Of a stretch of DNA of 6,129 bases, positions 1-5,332 are shown one piece after another; within the stretch, counting starts at the first letter, position 1; every line of letters begins with the position of its first letter. Position numbers and translations under genes: made by a program. This DNA comes from an uncultured Acidimicrobium sp. Its GTDB lineage: Bacteria; Actinomycetota; Acidimicrobiia; Acidimicrobiales; Ilumatobacteraceae. The notes beneath the pieces were generated by a model that made no database searches, had not been told where the DNA came from, and was given only the letters and a program-made list of their open reading frames with translations. The DNA lies in the NCBI GenBank assembly GCA_903850275.1, contig CAINLH010000361.1, positions 1 to 6,129 of the forward strand, written 5' to 3'.

Positions 1-3000
1 GTCGTAGTACTCGCCTGTTCGGCCGTTACGCAACTGCATCTTGCCGTCTTCGCCAATCAGACGCTTGCCGTCGGACGATTCTGGGTTGAGATTACGCAAG
101 ATCGACTGAATAGTTGGGTGCGGTCCTGCAGCCTCTTCTTCATCCCAGTGAGCGCCGTCGAACACCGGCGTTGCAACAAATGTTGCAGGCTTGGTGTTGA
201 TGCGTGTCTTGGTTTCGGTGCCGCGAATTGGTGAAGCACCAACGGTCTTGCTGTTCTTGGTGTCGTTCCAACCCCATCGTGCGCAGTAGCCAAGGTGGGC
301 TTCCAATACCTGGCCGATGTTCATACGGCTTGGTACGCCAAGTGGGTTGAGAATGATGTCGACTGGGGTGCCGTCTTCCATGTATGGCATGTCTTCGATT
401 GGAAGAATCTTGGAGATAACACCCTTGTTGCCGTGGCGTCCTGCCAACTTGTCGCCAACACTGATCTTGCGCTTTTGCGCAACATAAATGCGAACGAGTT
501 GGTTTACACCTGGTGGCAATTCGTCGCCGGCTTCGCGGTCGCCCGGGTCGCGGGAGAGCACTTTGACGTCGATGACTTTTCCGTTTTCACCGTGCGGAAC
601 CTTGAGGCTGGTGTCGCGAACTTCACGAGCCTTCTCACCGAAGATGGCGCGCAAGAGGCGCTCTTCTGGTGTCAGTTCGGTTTCGCCCTTCGGCGTAACT
701 TTGCCAACCAATACGTCGCCAGGGCCTACTTCGGCACCGACGCGAATGATTCCGCGATCGTCCAAGTCGGCCAGAATGTCGTCGGACAAGTTTGGAATGT
801 CGCGAGTGATTTCTTCTGGCCCAAGCTTGGTGTCACGAGCATCCACTTCGTATTCCTTGATGTGAATGGAGGTGAGCACGTCTTCTTTAACCAAACGCTC
901 GCTCAAGATGATGGCGTCTTCGAAGTTGTAGCCCTCCCATGGCATAAATGCCACGAGCAAGTTTTTGCCAAGTGCAAGTTCGCCCATGTCGGTTGAAGGG
1001 CCGTCTGCAAGCAAGTCGCCCTTCTTGACTGTCTGGCCTTCTTTAACACGAACGATGTGGTTGATGCACGTGTCTTGGTTGGAACGACGGAACTTGAACA
1101 GCTTGTGCTCGCCTTCCGCTTTCTTCAAGTTGTCGTACGCAATCACAATTGCATCGCCGGAAACAGACGTGACCGTGCCCGAGTCTTTTGCAAGAATCAA
1201 GTCGGCGCCGTCGCGTGCTGCACGCAATTCCATGCCGGTTCCGATGTATGGCGCTTCTGCGCGCAACAGTGGAACAGCCTGACGTTGCATGTTGGCACCC
1301 ATCAACGCGCGGTTGGCGTCGTCGTGCTCAAGGAACGGAATCAATGCGGTTGCAACCGAAATGATTTGCTTTGCCGAAACGTCGATGAAGTCGACTTCGG
1401 TGCCTGGAACGTAAGCGATGTCGGTGGTGGAACCGAAGAAGCTCTCGGCTTCCAACATCTTCTTCAAGTCGTCCAAGCTGGCTGCCTGCGGCGAACGACG
1501 CACAAGAACGCGATCACCCTTGAAGGTGTTGTCGGCATTCAGTGGCGTGTTGGCCTGAGCAACGACGTAGTTCTCTTCTTCGTCGGCTGGCATGTACACG
1601 ATTTCGTCGGTGACCTTGCCGTTGCGAACGCGACGGTATGGGCTCTCGATGAAACCAAATGGGTTGACGCGCGCGTACGTGGACAACGCACCAATCAGAC
1701 CAATGTTTGGACCTTCTGGTGTCTCAATTGGGCACATACGGCCGTAGTGAGAAAAGTGGACGTCGCGGACTTCGAAACCTGCGCGCTCGCGGCTGAGGCC
1801 ACCAGGCCCAAGTGCCGACAAACGACGACGGTGCGTAAGACCCGACAGTGGGTTTACCTGGTCCATAAATTGCGACAACTGCGAAGTTCCGAAGAACTCT
1901 TTAATTGAAGCAACAACTGGACGCACGTTAATAAGTGTCTGTGGCGAAATGGCTTCCACGTCTTGGGTAGTCATGCGCTCGCGCACCACTCGCTCCATAC
2001 GTGACAGACCAATGCGAACCTGGTTCTGAATCAATTCGCCAACCGAGCGGATGCGGCGGTTTGCGAAGTGGTCCTGGTCATCCAAGCGGTAGCCAGGCTC
2101 TTGCTTCACGAGGTGCAACAAGTACGTAATCGTTGCAAGCACTTCGCAACGGCTGAGTACGTCTTGACCTTCGGTCGGAACATCGAGCTGTCCAAGTTCG
2201 GTGCCGTTCTTCAAACCAAACAGCTGGCCAACTTTTTCAATCTCGGCGCCCAACTTGCGGTTGAGCTTGTAGCGACCTACGCGCGACAAGTCGTAACGGC
2301 GGTTCTCGAAGAAAGCAGTTTCGAAGTAGGCGCGAGCCGACTCGACGTTTGGTGGTTCGCCCGGACGAGCGCGCTTGTAAATTTCGACGAGTGCCTCTTC
2401 GCGGGTTGGCGCGATTGGGCGCTCCTTTTCCCACTGGCCCTCAAGGAAGTCGAAGTAGTTAACAAAACGATCGAGGAAGCCTGGGGCGTTCTCTTCGTCG
2501 TAACCCAACGCACGAAGCAAGGTGAAGATGCCAAGACGACGCTTGCGAGCAACGCGGGTACCGGCTGTTACGCCCTTACCTGGTTTGTGCTCGACGTCGA
2601 ACTCGAGCCATTCGCCGCGGTATGGGTGAATGGTGCCCTTTACCAACTGGTGCTTGGACAAGTTACGGAGGCGGTAACGCTCGCCTGGTTCGAAAATGAC
2701 GCCAGGTGAACGAACAAGCTGCGATACAACAACACGCTCGGTGCCGTTAATAACGAAGGTGCCCTTTTCGGTCATCTTCGGGAAGTCGCCCATGAACACG
2801 GTCTGCTCTTTGATTTCACCGGTTGGCTTGTTGAGGAAACGTGCGCGCACAAACACTGGCGACGCATACGTCATGTCGCGTTCGCGACATTCGGCAACAG
2901 TGAACTTTGGTTTCGGGCATAGATCTTCGTCGTCTGGGTCGAACTCGAGTTCGAGTTGCAGATCGTCGGAGAATCCCTTGATTGGGGAAATGTCGTCGAA

Positions 3001-3132
3001 CGCTTCCTTCAATCCTTCTTTAAGGAACCACTCGAAACTCTCGCGTTGTACGGCGATGAGGTCGGGAAGTTCGAGGGTTTCTGGAAGGGTCGCGAACGAA
3101 TATCGTTCGCGTGCAGACGCACGTGAGGCCAC
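1..3132 (-). CDS. rpoB: DNA-directed RNA polymerase beta subunit (3' end outside window)
   Basis: RpoB forms one pincer of RNA polymerase and much of the active-site channel. The frame is open for 1,044 codons from a GTG at 3130-3132 to the left edge, with no frameshift. An AGGAG 7 nt upstream and the actinobacterial-like start (M)ASRASARERYSFATLPETLE support the GTG. Early blocks include MGDFPKMTEKGTFVINGTER and VVVSQLVRSPGV. The rifampicin region runs about 414-444: FGTSQLSQFMDQ, then LTHRRRLSALGPGG, with D424, H434 and S439 matching E. coli D516, H526 and S531. Next come CPIETPEGPNIGLIG (about 466-481) and GDKLAGRHGNKGVIS (893-907), whose K895 and K903 match the catalytic-centre lysines E. 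coli K1065 and K1073, then NPLGVPSRMNIGQ. Sequence ends at RTGEYYD, so roughly 115 C-terminal residues are missing (inferred from mycobacterial RpoB). Odd points: V426 replaces E. coli N518, and R435 replaces K527. rpoC should follow. Confidence 0.98.
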   Translation of the reverse strand, partial: MASRASARERYSFATLPETLELPDLIAVQRESFEWFLKEGLKEAFDDISPIKGFSDDLQLELEFDPDDEDLCPKPKFTVAECRERDMTYASPVFVRARFLNKPTGEIKEQTVFMGDFPKMTEKGTFVINGTERVVVSQLVRSPGVIFEPGERYRLRNLSKHQLVKGTIHPYRGEWLEFDVEHKPGKGVTAGTRVARKRRLGIFTLLRALGYDEENAPGFLDRFVNYFDFLEGQWEKERPIAPTREEALVEIYKRARPGEPPNVESARAYFETAFFENRRYDLSRVGRYKLNRKLGAEIEKVGQLFGLKNGTELGQLDVPTEGQDVLSRCEVLATITYLLHLVKQEPGYRLDDQDHFANRRIRSVGELIQNQVRIGLSRMERVVRERMTTQDVEAISPQTLINVRPVVASIKEFFGTSQLSQFMDQVNPLSGLTHRRRLSALGPGGLSRERAGFEVRDVHFSHYGRMCPIETPEGPNIGLIGALSTYARVNPFGFIESPYRRVRNGKVTDEIVYMPADEEENYVVAQANTPLNADNTFKGDRVLVRRSPQAASLDDLKKMLEAESFFGSTTDIAYVPGTEVDFIDVSAKQIISVATALIPFLEHDDANRALMGANMQRQAVPLLRAEAPYIGTGMELRAARDGADLILAKDSGTVTSVSGDAIVIAYDNLKKAEGEHKLFKFRRSNQDTCINHIVRVKEGQTVKKGDLLADGPSTDMGELALGKNLLVAFMPWEGYNFEDAIILSERLVKEDVLTSIHIKEYEVDARDTKLGPEEITRDIPNLSDDILADLDDRGIIRVGAEVGPGDVLVGKVTPKGETELTPEERLLRAIFGEKAREVRDTSLKVPHGENGKVIDVKVLSRDPGDREAGDELPPGVNQLVRIYVAQKRKISVGDKLAGRHGNKGVISKILPIEDMPYMEDGTPVDIILNPLGVPSRMNIGQVLEAHLGYCARWGWNDTKNSKTVGASPIRGTETKTRINTKPATFVATPVFDGAHWDEEEAAGPHPTIQSILRNLNPESSDGKRLIGEDGKMQLRNGRTGEYYD

Positions 3133-3139
3133 TGAGTTA

Positions 3140-3144
3140 CTCCT
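3140..3144 (-). promoter_or_regulatory. Ribosome binding site of rpoB, deciding the GTG start
   Basis: AGGAG lies 7 nt upstream of the GTG at 3130-3132. The first in-frame ATG lies about 90 codons downstream, inside conserved sequence, so the GTG with this site is the start. Confidence 0.8.
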
Positions 3145-3274
3145 GATCGAGAAGCGATGAATACGATTCGACGCGCCAGATGAACGACCTTGGGGGGAAG
3201 TTCAGGGGGCGACGCACGGCAACGGACTAGGCTACCGCCGTTTTTGCGGTTTGCGCCTTGCCCGTTATGCAGTT

Positions 3275-3308
3275 CTGCGGCTCGGGGCCAAATACCCCGA
3301 ACCCACAG
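3275..3308 (-). promoter_or_regulatory. Strong hairpin between rplL and rpoB, possible attenuator or processing site
   Basis: In the transcript, GGUUCGGGG (3303-3295) pairs with CCCCGAGCC (3287-3279) over nine positions with one U-G, around a 7-nt loop. Beyond a small internal loop, CUG (3308-3306) and CAG (3277-3275) extend the stem. It begins 15 nt after the rplL stop. No U-tract follows, so efficient intrinsic termination is not expected. In E. coli the same gap carries a partial terminator and an RNase III site that set ribosomal protein versus polymerase output; a similar role here is inference. Confidence 0.6.
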
Positions 3309-3323
3309 ACCTGATATGTGGTG

Positions 3324-3704
3324 TTATTGCAGTTCGACGACTGCGCCGGCCTCTTCCAGCTTGGCCTTTGCCTTGGCGGCATCGTCCTTGCTGACCTTCT
3401 CGAGGACTGGCTTTGGAGCGCCATCGACCAAGTCTTTGGCTTCTTTGAGGCCCAGGCTGGTGAGCTCGCGCACGACCTTGATGACCTGAATCTTCTGCGC
3501 GCCGCCCTCTTTGAGGACAACGGTGAACTCGTCTTTTTCTGCTGCGGCTTCTGGTGCTGCTGCTCCGCCGCCTGCCACTGCAACTGCTGCTGGAGCGGCT
3601 GCGGTAACGCCGAACTTCTCTTCGAATGCATCGAGCAAGTCCTTCAATTCAAGAACTGTCAATTCTGCGATTCCGTCAAGAATCTGGTCTTTGGTGAGTG
3701 CCAT
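3324..3704 (-). CDS. rplL: 50S ribosomal protein L7/L12
   Basis: L7/L12 forms the flexible multi-copy stalk that recruits EF-G, EF-Tu, IF2 and RF3 and stimulates their GTPase activity. The product has 126 residues, typical for the family. An N-terminal dimerisation domain (1-31, LTKDQILDGIAELTVLELKD) is followed by an Ala/Gly-rich hinge (about 32-56, AAAPAAVAVAGGGAAAPEAAA). The factor-binding C-terminal domain (about 57-126) carries KIQVIKVVRELTSLGLKEAK (71-90) and DLVDGAPKPV. The ATG at 3702-3704 is preceded by a strong AGGAG 7 nt upstream, better than that of rplJ. This fits the higher L12 output needed, since 4-6 copies bind each L10. The stop is TAA at 3324-3326, and a hairpin-containing gap leads to rpoB. 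A 134-codon frame overlapping this gene (3227-3631) is a shadow. Confidence 0.98.
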   Translation of the reverse strand: MALTKDQILDGIAELTVLELKDLLDAFEEKFGVTAAAPAAVAVAGGGAAAPEAAAEKDEFTVVLKEGGAQKIQVIKVVRELTSLGLKEAKDLVDGAPKPVLEKVSKDDAAKAKAKLEEAGAVVELQ

Positions 3705-3711
3705 GTCTTTT

Positions 3712-3716
3712 CTCCT
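3712..3716 (-). promoter_or_regulatory. Ribosome binding site of rplL (strong)
   Basis: AGGAG lies 7 nt before the rplL ATG in an A-rich, probably unstructured context. It is clearly stronger than the site of rplJ just upstream on the same transcript, which offers a simple way to make several L7/L12 copies per L10. Confidence 0.8.
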
Positions 3717-3727
3717 ATTTTTCTGTA

Positions 3728-3757
3728 TTGATCGTGATTAGTGGGTTGATGTGATTA
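3728..3757 (-). repeat. Imperfect tandem direct repeat in the rplJ-rplL gap
   Basis: In the transcript sense TAATCACATCAA (3757-3746) is followed after 5 nt by TAATCACGATCAA (3740-3728), the same sequence apart from one inserted G. It sits between the rplJ stop and the rplL ribosome binding site, in an AT-rich and probably single-stranded stretch. It may be a spacer or a binding or cleavage site; function is unknown. Confidence 0.6.
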
Positions 3758-3778
3758 ATGGTTTCTTGAACGTGGCAA

Positions 3779-4309
3779 TTACGCCGCATCCTTCGATTCG
3801 ATGAGCGCCTTGATGCCGTAGGCAACCTTGCGCATTGGCGCTTGAAGCAAGTTGGCCGTCTTGTTGAGCGGCGCCTGCAACATGCCTGCGAACTGGGCAA
3901 GCAGCACTTCGCGTGGTGGCAAGTCGGCAAGTGCCTTCAGCTCGACGGCGCTAACCGTCTTTCCGCCGACAACGCCGCCCTTGAGCACCAACAATGGGTT
4001 GGTCTTGGCGTGATCGCGCAAGGCCTTGGCGGCTGCCGAAGCATCGCCCTTAACAAACGTGATGGCCGTTGGGCCAACGAGGAACTGCGACAAGCCTTCG
4101 AAACCGGCTTCTTGTGCTGCGCGGCTTGCAAGCGTGTTCTTGTACACCTTGTATTCGGCGCCAAGCGGGCGCAATGCGCGACGCAATGTGGCGAGCGAAC
4201 CTACGGACAAGCCGCGGTATTCGGTGATCAGTGCTGCATCGACGCCCGAAAGCATCTGCTTCACTTCGGTGACGACTGCTGCCTTTGCGGCATTTGGTGT
4301 TGTTGCCAT
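3779..4309 (-). CDS. rplJ: 50S ribosomal protein L10 (stalk base)
   Basis: L10 anchors the L7/L12 dimers to the GTPase-associated region of 23S rRNA, next to L11. The L10-(L12)n complex is also the known translational or transcriptional repressor of rplJL in several bacteria. The product has 176 residues, in the normal range. Recognisable blocks are EYRGLSV (30-36), YKVYKNTLA (53-61), VGPTAITF (78-85), KGGVVGGK (110-117) and DLPPREVLLAQFAGMLQAPL (129-148). The C-terminal helix (about 150-173) is the expected L12-binding segment. The ATG at 4307-4309 gives MATTPNAAKA; the start is plausible but the Shine-Dalgarno is modest (AAGG, 5 nt upstream). A 262-nt structured leader lies upstream, and the TAA stop (3779-3781) is 74 nt before rplL. 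Confidence 0.97.
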   Translation of the reverse strand: MATTPNAAKAAVVTEVKQMLSGVDAALITEYRGLSVGSLATLRRALRPLGAEYKVYKNTLASRAAQEAGFEGLSQFLVGPTAITFVKGDASAAAKALRDHAKTNPLLVLKGGVVGGKTVSAVELKALADLPPREVLLAQFAGMLQAPLNKTANLLQAPMRKVAYGIKALIESKDAA

Positions 4310-4314
4310 GTTGA

Positions 4315-4318
4315 CCTT
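4315..4318 (-). promoter_or_regulatory. Ribosome binding site of rplJ (modest)
   Basis: AAGG lies 5 nt upstream of the ATG. A second purine patch, AGGA (4325-4322), is farther away at 12 nt. Both are weaker than the rplL and rplA sites, in line with lower L10 demand or with control by the structured leader. Confidence 0.55.
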
Positions 4319-4350
4319 GTTTCCTAGAGATTGTTATGAAAAGCGCGAGT

Positions 4351-4373
4351 GTTCGTTGAGACTCGAAACGAAC
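4351..4373 (-). promoter_or_regulatory. Leader hairpin 5 upstream of the rplJ ribosome binding site
   Basis: GUUCGUU (4373-4367) pairs perfectly with AACGAAC (4357-4351) around a 9-nt loop. The loop and flank can form another stem: CGAGU (4365-4361) with ACUCG (4350-4346), followed after three bases by UUUU. The two stems cannot coexist. The second has terminator-like geometry, though with only five pairs and four U it would be weak. The hairpin ends about 42 nt before the rplJ start codon. Confidence 0.5.
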
Positions 4374-4384
4374 CCTTCAAGCGC

Positions 4385-4410
4385 CGCGACCCGCTTAAAT
4401 GGCGGTCGCG
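4385..4410 (-). promoter_or_regulatory. GC-rich leader hairpin 4
   Basis: CGCGACC (4410-4404) pairs perfectly with GGUCGCG (4391-4385), and two further G-C pairs are possible inside if one G is bulged. It is the most GC-rich local stem of the leader after the post-rplA hairpin. Its 5' arm overlaps a 9-nt segment (4414-4406) that can instead pair with 4348-4340, so it is a candidate partner in a structural switch. Confidence 0.55.
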
Positions 4411-4430
4411 CTCTGGAAGCATTCACCTCG

Positions 4431-4470
4431 TCTGGATATTTACTCACTTCGCAATTGCTTGTGAACCAGA
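4431..4470 (-). promoter_or_regulatory. Two-helix element with one-sided 7-nt bulge, candidate L10-binding site
   Basis: In the transcript, UCUGG (4470-4466) pairs with CCAGA (4435-4431). Directly stacked inside it, UUCAC (4465-4461) pairs with GUGAG (4447-4443). On the 3' side a 7-nt bulge, UAAAUAU (4442-4436), separates the two helices, while the 5' side is continuous. L10-binding sites in rRNA and leaders contain a strongly bent, asymmetric internal loop, so this is the best candidate here. That link is by architecture only; I did not identify the tandem G-A pairs of a kink-turn with certainty. Confidence 0.35.
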
Positions 4471-4483
4471 TGTCTATGGCGAG

Positions 4484-4508
4484 CAACTCTCACTGGTGGT
4501 GAGTGTTG
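4484..4508 (-). promoter_or_regulatory. Leader hairpin 2
   Basis: CAACACUCAC (4508-4499) pairs with GUGAGAGUUG (4493-4484) in nine of ten positions, with one A-A mismatch, around the 5-nt loop CACCA. It lies in the middle of the rplJ leader and is a stable local hairpin. Its role is unknown; it may flank or shape the L10-binding element that follows. Confidence 0.55.
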
Positions 4509-4519
4509 TTATGTAGATC
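4506..4519 (-). repeat. GATC-N-ACATAACAA motif, copy in the rplJ leader
   Basis: GATCTACATAACAA lies between the first and second hairpins of the rplJ leader and overlaps the base of the second. It differs from the rplA-upstream copy (5272-5285) only at the fifth base. Confidence 0.55.
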
Positions 4520-4527
4520 GGTCAGGC

Positions 4528-4560
4528 TAGCGGGGTGGTTTGGGTATTGACACCCCGCCA
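4528..4560 (-). promoter_or_regulatory. GC-rich hairpin just downstream of rplA
   Basis: In the transcript, UGGCGGGGUG (4560-4551) pairs with CACCCCGCUA (4537-4528) over ten positions with one G-U wobble, around a 13-nt loop. It begins 11 nt after the rplA stop. No run of U follows the stem (the next bases are GCCUGACC), so it is not a canonical Rho-independent terminator. It may protect the rplKA 3' end or be the first element of the rplJ leader. The upper stem can also form GGGU/ACCC (4555-4552 with 4545-4542), which excludes part of the long stem. Confidence 0.6.
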
Positions 4561-4571
4561 AGACCTAACAA

Positions 4572-5258
4572 TTAGAAGGCGCTGATGTCAATCTTGACGC
4601 CGGGCCCCATGGTGGAGGAAACGCCGACCTTCTTGATGTACTTGCCCTTGGCCGAGGCCGGACGGGCGCGCTGAAGTTCTTCGATCACTGCTTTGAAGTT
4701 GGCTTCAATGGCTGGCAAATCAAAACTGACCTTGCCGATTGGTACTTGCACGTTGCCGTAACGGTCGGTGCGGTACTCCACTTTTCCGCCCTTAAATTCG
4801 GTAACTGCGCGAGCGACGTCTTGAGTCACGGTGCCGGTCTTTGGGTTTGGCATCAAGCCACGTGGCCCCAATGCGCGGCCCAACTTACCCACCATTGGCA
4901 TCAAGTCTGGGGTGGAAATGGCGATGTCGAAATCCATTTTTCCGCCTTCGATTGCTGCTGCGAGGTCGTCGGTGCCAACGATGTCGGCGCCTGCGTCGCG
5001 TGCTGCTTGGGCTGCTTCGCCCGCTGCGAACACGGCTACACGCACGGTCTTGCCGGTGCCTGATGGCAACGCGACGGTTCCGCGAACGGCTTGTTCGGCT
5101 TTGCGTGGGTCGAGGCCCAAACGAACGGCGAGTTCGATGGTTTCATCAAACTTGGCCGAGGCCATTGCCTTCACCTTGGTGATTGCGTCGGTGGACGAAT
5201 ACAACGTGTCGATGTCGTACGTTGCTGCTGCTGCTTTGTATTTCTTACCTTGTGGCAT
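4572..5258 (-). CDS. rplA: 50S ribosomal protein L1
   Basis: L1 forms the mobile L1 stalk that helps move deacylated tRNA out of the E site. In many bacteria it also represses its own operon by binding the mRNA. The product has 228 residues, near the usual 225-235. Domain I is split (about 1-67 and 160-228) and carries KFDETIELAVRLGLDPRKAEQ and the closing TMGPGVKID. Domain II (about 68-159) contains the family signature TPDLMPMVGKLGRALGPRGL (116-135) followed by MPNPKTGTVT. The ATG at 5256-5258 is supported by the typical MPQGKKYKAA start and a strong GGGAGG Shine-Dalgarno 4 nt upstream. The stop is TAA at 4572-4574, followed 11 nt later by a stable hairpin and the rplJ leader. No obvious L1 operator mimic was recognised in the short gaps before rplK or rplA, though RNA structure was judged only by eye. 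Confidence 0.98.
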   Translation of the reverse strand: MPQGKKYKAAAATYDIDTLYSSTDAITKVKAMASAKFDETIELAVRLGLDPRKAEQAVRGTVALPSGTGKTVRVAVFAAGEAAQAARDAGADIVGTDDLAAAIEGGKMDFDIAISTPDLMPMVGKLGRALGPRGLMPNPKTGTVTQDVARAVTEFKGGKVEYRTDRYGNVQVPIGKVSFDLPAIEANFKAVIEELQRARPASAKGKYIKKVGVSSTMGPGVKIDISAF

Positions 5259-5262
5259 AAAG

Positions 5263-5268
5263 CCTCCC
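5263..5268 (-). promoter_or_regulatory. Ribosome binding site of rplA (strong)
   Basis: GGGAGG, extended to GAGGGAGG up to 5270, lies 4 nt upstream of the rplA ATG and fixes that start. Confidence 0.75.
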
Positions 5269-5271
5269 TCA

Positions 5272-5285
5272 TTGTTATGTCGATC
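5272..5285 (-). repeat. GATC-N-ACATAACAA motif, copy upstream of rplA
   Basis: GATCGACATAACAA lies just upstream of the rplA ribosome binding site. It matches the copy at 4506-4519 in 13 of 14 bases. The core CATAACAA is found once more at 4331-4338 before rplJ. Function unknown. Confidence 0.55.
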
Positions 5286-5315
5286 TGGCGAGGTAATCCG
5301 GATCAGACGTTGTTG

Positions 5316-5329
5316 TTTAGTGAACTAAA
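5316..5329 (-). repeat. Short inverted repeat just after rplK
   Basis: TTTAGT and ACTAAA flank two bases, 3 nt after the rplK stop. As RNA it would form a five-pair, AU-rich stem with a UUCA loop, too weak for a terminator. It is the most obvious structure in the 74-nt rplK-rplA gap. Confidence 0.45.
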
Positions 5330-5332
5330 TGA

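Larger units (their letters stand above)
3133..3323 (-). other. rplL-rpoB intergenic region
   Basis: This 191-nt gap has no credible gene. Besides the strong hairpin at 3275-3308 it holds a smaller one: ACCGC (3250-3246) pairs with GCGGU (3238-3234) around an A-rich 7-nt loop. A C-rich tract (CCCCCC at about 3197-3192, with a second at about 3210-3205) follows, and then the rpoB ribosome binding site. I saw no promoter with convincing -35 and -10 boxes, so rpoB is probably read mainly from upstream promoters. Confidence 0.6.
4310..4571 (-). promoter_or_regulatory. Structured rplJ leader, candidate L10 autoregulatory leader
   Basis: This 262-nt stretch between rplA and rplJ has no credible gene but is full of inverted repeats in the transcript sense. 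It holds, in order, 4560-4528, 4508-4484, 4470-4431, 4410-4385 and 4373-4351. A leader at exactly this place (the L10_leader family) is known in many bacteria, where the L10-(L12) complex binds it and lowers rplJL expression. The position and density of structure support that role. Assignment of the actual L10-binding element is inference, since I could not fold it or compare it with a covariance model. No convincing sigma-70-type promoter was seen in the stretch, so read-through from the upstream genes is assumed. Confidence 0.65.

Noticed and set aside
295..996. Long plus-strand open frame (233 codons) opposite rpoB
   Set aside because: It lies wholly antisense to conserved rpoB, is rich in Trp, Phe and Asn of a kind made by mirror codons, and shows no recognisable domain or ribosome binding site.
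1057..1908. Plus-strand frame of 283 codons
   Set aside because: It is antisense to the rifampicin-region part of rpoB; the rpoB frame is unbroken and conserved, so this is a codon-usage shadow.
2068..2709. Plus-strand frame of 213 codons
   Set aside because: Also antisense to rpoB, with no family match that I recognise.
3275..3308. Rho-independent terminator after rplL
   Set aside because: The stem is strong but no U-tract follows, so I describe it as a possible attenuator or processing site instead.
3227..3631. Minus-strand frame of 134 codons overlapping rplL
   Set aside because: Low-complexity Gln, Ser, Arg and Lys sequence produced by the rplL hinge read in another frame.
4547..4575. 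Plus-strand TTGACA with AATTAG 17 nt downstream as an antisense promoter
   Set aside because: The -10 box is poor and the -35 falls inside the post-rplA hairpin; nothing downstream on that strand needs a promoter.
5259..5332. L1 operator in the rplK-rplA gap
   Set aside because: Only a weak AU-rich inverted repeat and a short ATCCGGAT palindrome are visible; nothing resembling the L1 rRNA site could be recognised by eye.
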